A DNA stretch of 64,000 nt, from NCBI RefSeq assembly GCF_964355755.1, contig NC_092678.1, positions 10,452,922 to 10,516,921 of the forward strand. Reading direction: 5' to 3'. This document shows, one piece after another, positions 48,701-62,611 of the stretch. How positions within the stretch are numbered: the stretch's first letter is position 1; each line of letters begins with the position of its first letter. Both the position numbers and the translations under genes were made by a program. The notes beneath the pieces are model-generated. The model was given only the letters and a program-made list of their open reading frames with translations, was not told the origin of the DNA and ran no database searches. Source of the stretch: Antedon mediterranea. Lineage: Eukaryota > Echinodermata > Crinoidea > Comatulida > Antedonidae.

Positions 48701-51245
48701 TACACTTTGATGTTTTGTGTGAAAAAAGTTTTGTCGAAATGCTTAAAATGGTCTAAAACGTTTTTAAAACGATATTAAGCTATTTTGTGCTCTTTGATGT
48801 TTTTGTGTAACCAAGTTTTATCGAAATGAACAAAATGGTCTAAAACGTCTCCAAATGCGATTTGAAGCTTTTCCAAGCACTTTGCTGTTTTTATGTTAAC
48901 AGGTTTTTTCGAAAATCACAAAATGGTCTAAAACGTCTCAAAATGCGATTTGAAGGTATTCTGAGCACTTTGGTGTTTTTGTGTGAAAAGTTTTAACGAA
49001 ATGCTCAAAATTGTCTAAAACGGTTTCTAATGTGATTTTAAGCACTTTGATGTTTTTGTAAAACCAAGTTTCATCGAAATGCACAAAATGGTCTAAAACG
49101 CCTCCAAATGCGATTTAAAGCTATTCTAGACACTTTGATGTTTTGTGTGAAAAAGTTTTCTCGAAATGCTCAAAATGGTCTAAAACGTTTTCCAATACCA
49201 TATTAAGCTATTTTGTGCAATTTGATGTTTTTGTGTAACCAAGTTTTTTGAAATGCGATTTGAAGATATTCTGAGGACTTTGGTGTTTTTATGTTAAAAA
49301 GTTTTTTCGAAAATCACAAAATGGTCTAAAACGTCTCCAAATGCGATTTGAAGATATTCTGAGCACTTTGGTGTTTTTATGTTAAAAAGTTTTTTCGAAA
49401 ATCACAAAATGGTCTAAAACGTCTCCAAATGCGATTTGAAGGTCTTCTGTACACTTTGATGTTTTGTGTGAAAAAGTTTTTTCAAAATGCTCAAAATGGT
49501 CTAAAACGTTTTTAAAACGATATTAAGCTATTTTGTGCTCTTTGATGTTTTTGTATAACCAAGTTTTTTCGAAAATCACAAAATGGTCTAAAACGTCTCC
49601 AAATGCGATTTGAAGCTTTTCCAAGCACTTTGCTGTTTTTATGTTAACAAGTTTTTTCGAAAATCACAAAATGGTCTAAAACGTCTCAAAATACGATATT
49701 AAGCTGTTTTGTGCACTTTGATGATTTGTGTGAAAAGTTTTAACGAAATGCTCAAAATGGTCTAAAACGGTTTCTAATGTGATTTTAAGCACTTTGATGT
49801 TTTTATGTAGCCAAGTTTTTTCGAAAATCACAAAATGGTCAAAAACGTCTCCAAATGCGATTTGAAGCTTTTCTAAGCCCTTTGGTGTTTTTATGTTAAC
49901 AAGTTTTTTCGAAAATCACAAAATGGTCTATAACGTCTCCAAATGCGATTTGAAGCTATTCTGTACACTTTGATGTTTTGTGTGAAAAAGTTTTGTCAAA
50001 ATGCTCAAAATGGTCTAAAACGTTTTTAAAACGATATTAAGCTATTTTGTGCTCTTTGATGTGTTTGTATAACCAAGTTTTTTCGAAAATCACAAAATGG
50101 TCTAAAACGTCTCCAAATGCGATTTGAAGCTTTTCCAAGCACTTTGCTGTTTTTATGTTAACAATTTTTTTCGAAAATCATAAAATGGTCTAAAACGTCT
50201 CAAAATGCGATTTGAAGGTATTCTGAGCACTTTGGTGTTTTTGTGTGAAAAGTTTTAACGAAATGCTCAAAATGGTCTAAAACGGTTCTAATGTGATTTT
50301 AAGCACTTTGATGTTTTTGTATAACCAAGTTTCATCGAAATGCACAAAATGGTCTAAAACGTCTCCAAATGCGATTTAAAGCTATTCTAGACACTTTGAT
50401 GTTTTGTGTGAAAAATTTTCTCGAAATGCTCAAAATGGTCTAAAACGTTTTCCAATACCATATTAAGCTATTTTGTGCAATTTGATGTTTTTGTGTAACC
50501 AAGTTTTTTGAAATGCGATTTGAAGATATTCTGAGGACTTTGGTGTTTTTATGTTAAAAAGTTTTTTCGAAAATCACAAAATGGTCTAAAACGTCTCCAA
50601 ATGCGATTTGAAGATATTCTGAGCACTTTGGTGTTTTTATGTTAAAAAGTTTTTTGGAAAATCACAAAATGGTCTAAAACGACTCCAAATGCGATTTGAA
50701 GCTATCCTGTACACTTTGATGTTTTGTGTGAAAAAGTTTTGTCGAAATGCTCAAAATGGTCTAAAACGTTTTTAAAACGATATTAAGCTATTTTGTGCTC
50801 TTTGATGTTTTTGTGTAACCAAGTTTCATCGAAATGAACAAAATGGTCTAAAACGTCTCCAAATGCGATTTGAAGCTTTTCTAAGCACTTTGGTGTTTTT
50901 ATGTTAACAAGTTTTTTCGAAAATCACAAAATGGTCTAAAACGTCTCCAAATGCGATTTGAAGATATTCTGAGCACTTTGCTGTTTTTATGTTAACAAGT
51001 TTTTTCGAAAATCACAAAATGGTCTAAAACGTCTCAAAATGCTATTTGAAGGTATTCTGAGCACTTTGGTGTTTTTGTGTGAAAAGTTTTAACGAAATGC
51101 TCAAAATGGTCTAAAACGGTTCTAATGTGATTTTAAACACTTTGATGTTTTGTGTGAAAAAGTTTTGTCAAAATGCTGAAAATGGTCTAAAACGTTTTTA
51201 AAACGATATTAAGCTATTTTGTGCTCTTTGATGTTTTTGTATAAC
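45701..51245 (+). repeat. Right part of copy A
   Basis: From 45.7 to 49.9 kb it matches 23.94-28.16 kb at offset 21,760, including the 350-bp duplication (46,227-46,926) and the M2 with atataaagc (48,260). From 50.1 kb it matches 29.15 kb at offset 21,013, and from about 50.8 kb it matches 31.35 kb at offset 19,469. The unit is therefore a concatenation of pieces that lie apart at 14.8-31.8 kb. All satellite. Confidence 0.8.
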
Positions 51246-51956
51246 CAAGTTTTTTCGAAAATCACAAAATGGTCTAAAACGTCTCCAAATGCGATTTGAA
51301 GATATTCTGAGCACTTTGGTGTTTTTATGTTAAAAAGTATTTTCGAAAATCACAAAATGGTCTAAAACGTCTCCAAATGCGATTTGAAGCTCTTCTGTAC
51401 ACTTTGATGTTTTGTGTGAAAAAGTTTAGTCGAAATGCTCAAAATGGTCTAAAACGTTTTTAAAACGATATTAAGCTATTTTGTGCTCTTTGATGTTTTT
51501 GTGTAACCAAGTTTCATCGAAAATCACAAAATGGTCTAAAACGTCTCCAAATGCGATTTGAAGCTTTTCCAAGCACTTTGCTGTTTTTATGTTAACAAGT
51601 TTTTTCGAAAATCACAAAATGGTCTAAAACGTCTCAAAATGCGATTTGAAGGTATTCTGAGCACTTTGGTGTTTTTGTGTGAAAAGTTTTAACGAAATGC
51701 TCAAAATTGTCTAAAACGGTTTCTAATGTGATTTTAAGCACTTTGATGTTTTTGTAAAACCAAGTTTCATCGAAATGAACAAAATGGTCTAAAATGTCTC
51801 CAAATGCGATTTGAAGCTTTTCCAAGCACTTTGCTGTTTTTATGTTAACAAGCTTTTTCGAAAATCACAAAATGGTCTAAAACGTCTCCAAATGCGATTT
51901 GAAGATATTCTGAGCACTTTGGTGTTTTTATGTTAAAAAGTTTTTTCGAAAATCAC

Positions 51957-52044
51957 AAAATGGTCTAAAACGTCTCCAAATGCGATTTGAAGATATTCTA
52001 AGCACTTTGGTGTTTTTATGTTAACAAGTTTTTTCGAAAATCAC
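51957..52044 (+). repeat. Chimeric monomer M1/M6, copy 3
   Basis: Same fusion as at 15,543 and 39,353, at the same place in copy B. It shows that the recombinant monomer was carried along when larger units were duplicated. Confidence 0.84.
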
Positions 52045-52655
52045 AAAATGGTCTAAAACGTCTCCAAATGCGATTTGAAGATATTCTGAGCACTTTGGTG
52101 TTTTTCTGTTAAAAAGTATTTTCGAAAATCACAAAATGGTCTAAAACGTCTCCAAATGCAATTTGAAGCTATTCTGTACACTTTGATGTTTTGTGTCAAA
52201 AAGTTTTGTCAAAAGGCTCAAAATGGTCTAAAACGTTTTTAAAACGATATTAAGCTATTTTGTGCTCTTTGATGTTTTTGTATAACCAAGTTTTTTCGAA
52301 AATCACAAAATGGTCTAAAACGTCTCCAAATGCGATTTGAAGCTTTTCTAAACACTTTGGTGTTTTTATGTTAACAAGTTTTTTCGAAAATCACAAAATG
52401 GTCTAAAACGTCTCCAAATCCGATTTGAAGCTATTCTGTACACTTTGATGTTTTGTGTGAAAAAGTTTTGTCGAAATGCTCAAAATGGTCTAAAACGTTT
52501 TTAAAACGATATTAAGCTATTTTGTGCTCTTTGATGTTTTTGTGTAACCAAGTTTCATCGATATGAACAAAATGGTCTAAAACGTCTCAAAATGCGATTT
52601 GAAGGTATTCTGAGCACTTTGGTGTTTTTGGGTGAAAAGTTTTAACGAAATGCTC

Positions 52656-54471
52656 AAAATGGTCTAAAACGGTTTCTAATGTGATTTTAAGCACTTTGAA
52701 GTATTTGTAAAAACAAGTTTCATCGAAATGCACAAAATAGTCTAAAACGTCTCCAAATGCGATTTGAAGCTTTTCTAAGCACTTTGGTGTTTTTATGTTA
52801 ACAAGTTTTTTCGAAAATCACAAAATGGTCTAAAACGTCTCCAAATGCGATTTGAAGATATTCTGAGCACTTTGGTGTTTTTATGTTAAAAAGTATTTTC
52901 GAAAATCACAAAATGGTCTAAAACGTCTCCAAATGCGATTTGAAGCTCTTCTGTACACTTTGATGTTTTGTGTGAAAAAGTTTAGTCGAAATGCTCAAAA
53001 TGGTCTAAAACGTTTTTAAAACGATATTAAGCTATTTTGTGCTCTTTGATGTTTTTGTGTAACCAAGTTTCATCGAAAATCACAAAATGGTCTAAAACGT
53101 CTCCAAATGCGATTTGAAGATATTCTGAGCACTTTGGTGTTTTTATGTTAACAAGTTTTTTCGAAAATCACAAAATGGTCTAAAACGTCTCCAAATGCGA
53201 TTTGAAGATATTCTGAGCACTTTGGTGTTTTTATGTTAAAAAGTTTTTTCGAAAATCACAAAATGGTCTAAAACGTCTCCAAATGCGATTTGAAGCTATT
53301 CTATACACTTTGATGTTTTGTGTTAAAAAGTTTTGTCGAAATGCTCAAAATGGTTTAAAACGTTTTTAAAACGATATTAAGCTATTTTGTGCTCTTTGAT
53401 GTTTTTGTGTAACCAAGTTTCATCGAAATGAACAAAATGGTCTAAAACGTCTCCAAATGCGATTTGAAGCTTTTCCAAGCACTTTGCTGTTTTTATGTTA
53501 ACAAGTTTTTTCGAAAATCACAAAATTGTCTAAAACGTCTCAAAATGCGATTTGAAGGTATTTTGAGCACTTTGGTGTTTTTGTGTGAAAAGTTTTAACG
53601 AAAAGCTCAAAATGGTCTAAAACGGTTCTAATGTGATTTTAAGCACTTTGATGTTTTTGTACAACCAAGTTTCATCGAAATGCTCAAAATGGTCTAAAAC
53701 GTTTTTAAAACGATATTAAGCTATTTTGTGCTCTTTGATGTTTTTGTGTAACCAAGTTTTTTCGAAAATCACAAAATGGTCTAAAACGTCTCCAAATGCG
53801 ATTTGAAGCTTTTCTAAGCACTTTGGTGTTTTTATGTTAACAAGTTTTTTCGAAAATCACAAAATGGTCTAAAACGTCTCCAAATGCGATTTGAAGATAT
53901 TCTGAGCACTTTGGTGTTTTTCTGTTAAAAAGTATTTTCGAAAATCACAAAATGGTCTAAAACGTCTCCAAATGCAATTTGAAGCTATTCTGTACACTTT
54001 GATGTTTTGTGTGAAAAAGTTTTGTCAAAATGCTCAAAATGGTCTAAAACGTTTTTAAAACGATATTAAGCTATTTTGTGCTCTTTGATGTTTTTGTATA
54101 ACCAAGTTTTTTCGAAAATCACAAAATGGTCTAAAACGTCTCCAAATGCGATTTGAAGCTTTTCTAAACACTTTGGTGTTTTTATGTTAACAAGTTTTTT
54201 CGAAAATCACAAAATGGTCTAAAACGTCTCCAAATCCGATTTGAAGCTATTCTGTACACTTTGATGTTTTGTGTGAAAAAGTTTTGTCGAAATGCTCAAA
54301 ATGGTCTAAAACGTTTTTAAAACGATATTAAGCTATTTTGTGCTCTTTGATGTTTTTGTGTAACCAAGTTTCATCGATATGAACAAAATGGTCTAAAACG
54401 TCTCAAAATGCGATTTGAAGGTATTCTGAGCACTTTGGTGTTTTTGGGTGAAAAGTTTTAACGAAATGCTC
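52656..54471 (+). repeat. 21-monomer higher-order repeat, 1,816 bp, in copy B (first)
   Basis: Tag spacing is 52,630 to 54,446, 1,816 bp. Counterpart of 40,052-41,867, with the same ggtattttgagc variant (about 53,557) that is also at 40,953. Confidence 0.87.
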
Positions 54472-56287
54472 AAAATGGTCTAAAACGGTTTCTAATGTCA
54501 TTTTAAGCACTTTGAAGTATTTGTAAAAACAAGTTTCATCGAAATGCACAAAATAGTCTAAAACGTCTCCAAATGCGATTTGAAGCTTTTCTAAGCACTT
54601 TGGTGTTTTTATGTTAACAAGTTTTTTCGAAAATCACAAAATGGTCTAAAACGTCTCCAAATGCGATTTGAAGATATTCTGAGCACTTTGGTGTTTTTAT
54701 GTTAAAAAGTATTTTCGAAAATCACAAAATGGTCTAAAACGTCTCCAAATGCGATTTGAAGCTCTTCTGTACACTTTGATGTTTTTTGTGAAAAAGTTTA
54801 GTCGAAATGCTCAAAATGGTCTATAACGTTTTTAAAACGATATTAAGCTATTTTGTGCTCTTTGATGTTTTTGTGTAACCAAGTTTCATCGAAAATCACA
54901 AAATGGTCTAAAACGTCTCCAAATGCGATTTGAAGATATTCTGAGCACTTTGGTGTTTTTATGTTAACAAGTTTTTTCGAAAATCACAAAATGGTCTAAA
55001 ACGTCTCCAAATGCGATTTGAAGATATTCTGAGCACTTTGGTGTTTTTATGTTAAAAAGTTTTTTCGAAAATCACAAAATGGTCTAAAACGTCTCCAAAT
55101 GCGATTTGAAGCTATTCTATACACTTTGATGTTTTGTGTTAAAAAGTTTTGTCGAAATGCTCAAAATGGTTTAAAACGTTTTTAAAACGATATTAAGCTA
55201 TTTTGTGCTCTTTGATGTTTTTGTGTAACCAAGTTTCATCGAAATGAACAAAATGGTCTAAAACGTCTCCAAATGCGATTTGAAGCTTTTCCAAGCACTT
55301 TGCTGTTTTTATGTTAACAAGTTTTTTCGAAAATCACAAAATTGTCTAAAACGTCTCAAAATGCGATTTGAAGGTATTCTGAGCACTTTGGTGTTTTTGT
55401 GTGAAAAGTTTTAACGAAAAGCTCAAAATGGTCTAAAACGGTTCTAATGTGATTTTAAGCACTTTGATGTTTTTGTACAACCAAGTTTCATCGAAATGCT
55501 CAAAATGGTCTAAAACGTTTTTAAAACGATATTAAGCTATTTTGTGCTCTTTGATGTTTTTGTGTAACCAAGTTTTTTCGAAAATCACAAAATGGTCTAA
55601 AACGTCTCCAAATGCGATTTGAAGCTTTTCTAAGCACTTTGGTGTTTTTATGTTAACAAGTTTTTTCGAAAATCACAAAATGGTCTAAAACGTCTCCAAA
55701 TGCGATTTGAAGATATTCTGAGCACTTTGGTGTTTTTCTGTTAAAAAGTATTTTCGAAAATCACAAAATGGTCTAAAACGTCTCCAAATGCAATTTGAAG
55801 CTATTCTGTACACTTTGATGTTTTGTGTGAAAAAGTTTTGTCAAAATGCTCAAAATGGTCTAAAACGTTTTTAAAACGATATTAAGCTATTTTGTGCTCT
55901 TTGATGTTTTTGTATAACCAAGTTTTTTCGAAAATCACAAAATGGTCTAAAACGTCTCCAAATGCGATTTGAAGCTTTTCTAAACACTTTGGTGTTTTTA
56001 TGTTAACAAGTTTTTTCGAAAATCACAAAATGGTCTAAAACGTCTCCAAATCCGATTTGAAGCTATTCTGTACACTTTGATGTTTTGTGTGAAAAAGTTT
56101 TGTCGAAATGCTCAAAATGGTCTAAAACGTTTTTAAAACGATATTAAGCTATTTTGTGCTCTTTGATGTTTTTGTGTAACCAAGTTTCATCGATATGAAC
56201 AAAATGGTCTAAAACGTCTCAAAATGCGATTTGAAGGTATTCTGAGCACTTTGGTGTTTTTGGGTGAAAAGTTTTAACGAAATGCTC
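54472..56287 (+). repeat. 21-monomer higher-order repeat, 1,816 bp, in copy B (second)
   Basis: Tag spacing is 54,446 to 56,262, 1,816 bp. Its first monomer (M4) has a private change, taatgtcatttt (54,499), against taatgtgatttt in copy A. Confidence 0.87.
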
Positions 56288-59200
56288 AAAATGGTCTAAA
56301 ACGGTTTCTAATGTGATTTTAAGCACTTTGAAGTATTTGTAAAAACAAGTTTCATCGAAATGCACAAAATAGTCTAAAACGTCTCCAAATGCGATTTGAA
56401 GCTTTTCTAAGCACTTTGGTGTTTTTATGTTAACAAGTTTTTTCGAAAATCACAAAATGGTCTAAAACGTCTCCAAATAAGATTTGAAGATATTCTGAGC
56501 ACTTTGGTGTTTTTATGTTAAAAAGTATTTTCGAAAATCACAAAATGGTCTAAAACGTCTCCAAATGCGATTTGAAGCTCTTCTGTACACTTTGATGTTT
56601 TGTGTGAAAAAGTTTAGTCGAAATGCTCAAAATGGTCTAAAACGTTTTTAAAACGATATTAAGCTATTTTGTGCTCTTTGATGTTTTTGTGTAACCAAGT
56701 TTCATCGAAAATCACAAAATGGTCTAAAACGTCTCCAAATGCGATTTGAAGCTTTTCCAAGCACTTTGCTGTTTTTATGTTAACAAGTTTTTTCGAAAAT
56801 CACAAAATGGTCTAAAACGTCTCAAAATACGATATTAAGCTGTTTTGTGCACTTTGATGATTTGTGTGAAAAGTTTTAACGAAATGCTCAAAATGGTCTA
56901 AAACGGTTTCTAATGTGATTTTAAGCACTTTGATGTTTTTATGTAGCCAAGTTTTTTCGAAAATCACAAAATGGTCAAAAACGTCTCCAAATGCGATTTG
57001 AAGCTTTTCTAAGCACTTTGGTGTTTTTATGTTAACAAGTTTTTTCGAAAATCACAAAATGGTCTAAAACGTCTTCAAATGCGATTTGAAGATATTCTGA
57101 GCACTTTGGTGTTTTTCTGTTAAAAAGTATTTTCGAAAATCACAAAATGGTCTATAACGTCTCCAAATGCGATTTGAAGCTATTCTGTACACTTTGATGT
57201 TTTGTGTGAAAAAGTTTTGTCAAAATGCTCAAAATGGTCTAAAACGTTTTTAAAACGATATTAAGCTATTTTGTGCTCTTTGATGTGTTTGTATAACCAA
57301 GTTTTTTTCGAAAATCACAAAATGGTCTAAAACGTCTCCAAATGCGATTTAAAGCTATTCTAGACACTTTGATGTTTTGTGTGAAAAATTTTCTCGAAAT
57401 GCTCAAAATGGTCTAAAACGTTTTCCAATACCATTATTAAGCTATTTTGTGCAATTTGATGTTTTTGTGTAACCAAGTTTTTTGAAATGCGATTTGAAGA
57501 TATTCTGAGGACTTTGGTGTTTTTATGTTAAAAAGTTTTTTCGAAAATCACAAAATGGTCTAAAACGTCTCCAAATGCGATTTGAAGATATTCTGAGCAC
57601 TTTGGTGTTTTTATGTTAAAAAGTTTTTTGGAAAATCACAAAATGGTCTAAAACGACTCCAAATGCGATTTGAAGCTATCCTGTACACTTTGATGTTTTG
57701 TGTGAAAAAGTTTTGTCGAAATGCTCAAAATGATCTAAAACGTTTTTAAAACGATATTAAGCTATTTTGTGCTCTTTGATGTTTTTGTGTATCCAAGTTT
57801 CATCGAAATGAACAAAATGGTCTAAAACGTTTTTAAATACCATATTAAGCTGTTTTGTGCACTTTGATGATTTGTGTGAAAAGTTTTAACGAAATGCTCA
57901 AAATAGTCTAAAACGGTTTCTAATGTGATTTTAAGCACTTTGATGTTTTTGTGTAACCAAGTTTTATCGAAATGAACAAAATGGTCTAAAACGTCTCCAA
58001 ATGCGATTTGAAGCTTTTCCAAGCACTTTGCTGTTTTTATATTAAGTTTTTTCGAAAATCACAAAATGGTCTAAAACGTCTCTAAATGCGATTTGAAGGT
58101 ATTCTGAGCAATTTGGTGTTTTTGTGTGAAAAGTTTTAACGAAATGCTCAAAATTGTCTAAAACGGTTTCTAATGTGATTTTAAGCACTTTGATGTTTTT
58201 GTAAAACCAAGTTTCATCGAAATGCACAAAATGGTCTAAAACGTCTCCAAATGCGATTTGAAGCTATTCTGTACACTTTGATGTTTTGTGTGAAAAAAGT
58301 TTTTTTTCGAAATGCTCAAAATGGTCTAAAACGTTTTTAAAACGATATTAAGCTATTTTGTGCTCTTTGATGTTTTTGTGTAACCAAGTTTTATCGAAAT
58401 GAACAAAATGTTCTAAAACGTCTCCAAATGCGATTTGAAGCTTTTCCAAGCACTTTGCTGTTTTTATGTTAAGTTTTTTCGAAAATCACAAAATGGTCTA
58501 AAACGTCTCTAAATGCGATTTGAAGGTATTCTGAGCACTTTGGTGTTTTTGTGTGAAAAGTTTTAACGAAATGCTCAAAATTGTCTAAAACGGTTTCTAA
58601 TGTGATTTTAAGCACTTTGATGTTTTTGTAAAACCAAGTTTCATCGAAATGCACAAAATGGTCTAAAACGTCTCCAAATGCGATTTGAAGCTTTTCCAAG
58701 CACTTTGCTGTTTTTATGTTAACAAGCTTTTTCGAAAATCACAAAATGGTCTAAAACGTCTCCAAATGCGATTTGAAGATATTCTGAGCACTTTGGTGTT
58801 TTTATGTTAAAAAGTTTTTTCGAAAATCACAAAATGGTCTAAAACGTCTCCAAATTCGATTTGAAGCTCTTCTGTACACTTTGATGTTTTGTGTGAAAAA
58901 GTTTTGTCAAAATGCTCAAAATGGTCTAAAACGTTTTTAAAACGATATTAAGCTATTTTGTGCTCTTTGATGTTTTTGTATAACCAAGTTTTTTCGAAAA
59001 TCACAAAATTGTCTAAAACGTCTCCAAATGCGATTTGAAGATATTCTGAGCACTTTGGTGTTTTTATGTTAAAAAGTTTTTTCGAAAATCACAAAATGGT
59101 CTAAAACGTCTCCAAATGCGATTTGAAAAAATTCTGAGCACTTTGGTGTTTTTATGTTAAAAAGTTTTTTCGAAAATCACAAAATGGTCTAAAACGTCTC

Positions 59201-62200
59201 CAAATGCGATTTGAAGCTCTTCTGTACACTTTGATGTTTTGTGTGAAAAAGTTTTGTCAAAATGCTCAAAATGGTCTAAAACGTTTTTAAAACGATATTA
59301 AGCTATTTTGTGCTCTTTGATGTTTTTGTATAACCAAGTTTTTTCGAAAATCACAAAATTGTCTAAAACGTCTCCAAATGCGATTTGAAGATATTCTGAG
59401 CACTTTGGTGTTTTTATGTTAAAAAGTTTTTTCGAAAATCACAAAATGGTCTAAAACGTCTCCAAATGCGATTTGAAGCTATTCTGAGCACTTTGGTGTT
59501 TTTCTGTTAAAAAGTATTTTCGAAAATCACAAAATGGTCTAAAACGTCTCCAAATGCAATTTGAAGCTATTCTGTACACTTTGATGTTTTGTGTGAAAAA
59601 GTTTTGTCAAAATGCTCAAAATGGTCTAAAACGTTTTTAAAACGATATTAAGCTATTTTGTGCTCTTTGATGTTTTTGTATAACCAAGTTTTTTCGAAAA
59701 TCACAAAATGGTCTAAAACGTCTCCAAATGCGATTTGAAGCTTTTCTAAACACTTTGGTGTTTTTATGTTAACAAGTTTTTTCGAAAATCACAAAATGGT
59801 CTAAAACGTCTCCAAATCCGATTTGAAGCTATTCTGTACACTTTGATGTTTTGTGTGAAAAAGTTTTGTCGAAATGCTCAAAATGGTCTAAAACGTTTTT
59901 AAAACGATATTAAGCTATTTTGTGCTCTTTGATGTTTTTGTGTAACCAAGTTTCATCGATATGAACAAAATGGTCTAAAACGTCTCAAAATGCGATTTGA
60001 AGGTATTCTGAGCACTTTGGTGTTTTTGGGTGAAAAGTTTTAACGAAATGCTCAAAATGGTCTAAAACGGTTTCTAATGTGATTTTAAGCACTTTGAAGT
60101 ATTTGTAAAAACAAGTTTCATCGAAATGCACAAAATGGTCTAAAACGTCTCCAAATGCGATTTGAAGCTTTTCTAAGCACTTTGGTGTTTTTATGTTAAC
60201 AAGTTTTTTCGAAAATCACAAAATGGTCTAAAACGTCTCCAAATGCGATTTGAAGATATTCTGAGCACTTTGGTGTTTTTATGTTTAAAAGTTTTTTCGA
60301 AAATCACAAAATGGTCTAAAACGTCTCCAAATGCGATTTGAAGCTATTCTGTACACTTTGATGTTTTGTGTGAAAAAGTTTTGTCGAAATGCTCAAAATG
60401 GTTTAAAACGTTTTTAAAACGATATTAAGCTATTTTGTGCTCTTTGATGTTTTTGTATAACCAAGTTTCATCGAAATGCACAAAATGGTCTAAAACGTCT
60501 CCAAATACGATTTGAAGCTTTTCTAAGCACTTTGCTGTTTTTATGTTAACAAGTTTTTTCGAAAATCACAAAATGGTCTAAAACGTCTCCAAATGCGATT
60601 TGAAGATATTCTGAGCACTTTGGTGTTTTTATGTTAAAAAGTTTTTTCGAAAATCACAAAATGGTCTAAAACGTCTCCAAATGCGATTTGAAGATATTCT
60701 GAGCACTTTGGTGTTTTTATGTTAAAAAGTTTTTTCGAAAATCACAAAATGGTCTAAAACGTCTCCAAATGCGATTTGAAGCTATTCTGTACACTTTGAT
60801 GTTTTGTGTGAAAAAGTTTTGTCGAAATGCTCAAAATGGTCTAAAACGTTTTTAAAACGATATAAAGCTATTTTGTGCTCTTTGAGGTTTTTGTGTAACC
60901 AAGTTTTTTCAAAAATCACAAAATGGTCTAAAACGTCTCCAAATGCGATTTGAAGCTTTTCTAAGCACTTTGGTGTTTTTATGTTAACAAGTTTTTTCGA
61001 AAACCACAAAATGGTCTAAAACGTTTTAAAATGCGATTTGAAGGTATTCTGAGCACTTTGGTGTTTTTGTGTGAAAAGTTTTAACGAAATGCTCAAAATG
61101 GTCTAAAACGGTTTCTAATGTGATTTTAACCACTTTGATGTTTTTGTGTAACCAAGTTTTTTCGAAAATCACAAAATGGTCTAAAACGTCTCCAAATGCG
61201 ATTTGAAGCTTTTCTAAGCACTTTGGTGTTTTTATGTTAACAAGTTTTTTCGAAAATCACAAAATGGTCTAAAACGTCTCCAAATGCGATTTGAAGCTAT
61301 TCTGTACACTTTGATGTTTTGTGTGAAAAAAGTTTTGTCGAAATGCTTAAAATGGTCTAAAACGTTTTTAAAACGATATTAAGCTATTTTGTGCTCTTTG
61401 ATGTTTTTGTGTAACCAAGTTTTATCGAAATGAACAAAATGGTCTAAAACGTCTCCAAATGCGATTTGAAGCTTTTCCAAGCACTTTGCTGTTTTTATGT
61501 TAACAGGTTTTTTCGAAAATCACAAAATGGTCTAAAACGTCTCAAAATGCGATTTGAAGGTATTCTGAGCACTTTGGTGTTTTTGTGTGAAAAGTTTTAA
61601 CGAAATGCTCAAAATTGTCTAAAACGGTTTCTAATGTGATTTTAAGCACTTTGATGTTTTTGTAAAACCAAGTTTCATCGAAATGCACAAAATGGTCTAA
61701 AACGCCTCCAAATGCGATTTAAAGCTATTCTAGACACTTTGATGTTTTGTGTGAAAAAGTTTTCTCGAAATGCTCAAAATGGTCTAAAACGTTTTCCAAT
61801 ACCATATTAAGCTATTTTGTGCAATTTGATGTTTTTGTGTAACCAAGTTTTTTGAAATGCGATTTGAAGATATTCTGAGGACTTTGGTGTTTTTATGTTA
61901 AAAAGTTTTTTCGAAAATCACAAAATGGTCTAAAACGTCTCCAAATGCGATTTGAAGATATTCTGAGCACTTTGGTGTTTTTATGTTAAAAAGTTTTTTC
62001 GAAAATCACAAAATGGTCTAAAACGTCTCCAAATGCGATTTGAAGGTCTTCTGTACACTTTGATGTTTTGTGTGAAAAAGTTTTTTCAAAATGCTCAAAA
62101 TGGTCTAAAACGTTTTTAAAACGATATTAAGCTATTTTGTGCTCTTTGATGTTTTTGTATAACCAAGTTTTTTCGAAAATCACAAAATGGTCTAAAACGT

Positions 62201-62523
62201 CTCCAAATGCGATTTGAAGCTTTTCCAAGCACTTTGCTGTTTTTATGTTAACAAGTTTTTTCGAAAATCACAAAATGGTCTAAAACGTCTCAAAATACGA
62301 TATTAAGCTGTTTTGTGCACTTTGATGATTTGTGTGAAAAGTTTTAACGAAATGCTCAAAATGGTCTAAAACGGTTTCTAATGTGATTTTAAGCACTTTG
62401 ATGTTTTTATGTAGCCAAGTTTTTTCGAAAATCACAAAATGGTCAAAAACGTCTCCAAATGCGATTTGAAGCTTTTCTAAGCCCTTTGGTGTTTTTATGT
62501 TAACAAGTTTTTTCGAAAATCAC

Positions 62524-62611
62524 AAAATGGTCTAAAACGTCTTCAAATGCGATTTGAAGATATTCTGAGCACTTTGGTGTTTTTCTGTTAAAAAGTATTT
62601 TCGAAAATCAC
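62524..62611 (+). repeat. 88-bp monomer present in copy B, missing from copy A
   Basis: An M1 of the form cttcaaatgcgattt with ctgttaaaaagtatttt lies between an M6 (with taagccctttgg) and an M5 (with box variant ggtctataacg). In copy A the M6 joins the M5 directly at 49,920. Older parallel series near 20.9, 28.2, 44.5 and 57.1 kb have the monomer, so copy A lost it: a clean whole-monomer deletion. Confidence 0.87.

Larger units (their letters stand above)
38642..51245 (+). repeat. 12.6-kb super-unit, copy A (12,604 bp)
   Basis: Every tag in this segment recurs 12,604 bp to the right: gggtg M3 at 40,026, 41,842, 43,658 and 47,424 against 52,630, 54,446, 56,262 and 60,028; the fused pairs at 44,874 and 49,244; the elongated T-run gttttttttcg near 45,697; and the rare cgcctcc near 49,100. 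The left edge is the caagtttttt shared by 38,642 and 51,246, upstream of which the sequences differ (M6 against M2). Copy A lacks one monomer at 49,920 that copy B and older copies have. By length the unit holds about 146 monomers. Confidence 0.88.

Noticed and set aside
295-61009. Some 27 minus-strand open frames of 60-78 codons with recurring motifs such as VLDHF and CSEYLQIAF
   Set aside because: All are slices of the same satellite, with starts and ends set by monomer length and by the TAA in M2. There is no consistent start, ribosome or promoter context, no codon-position pattern, and the frame is lost in every M1 and M6.
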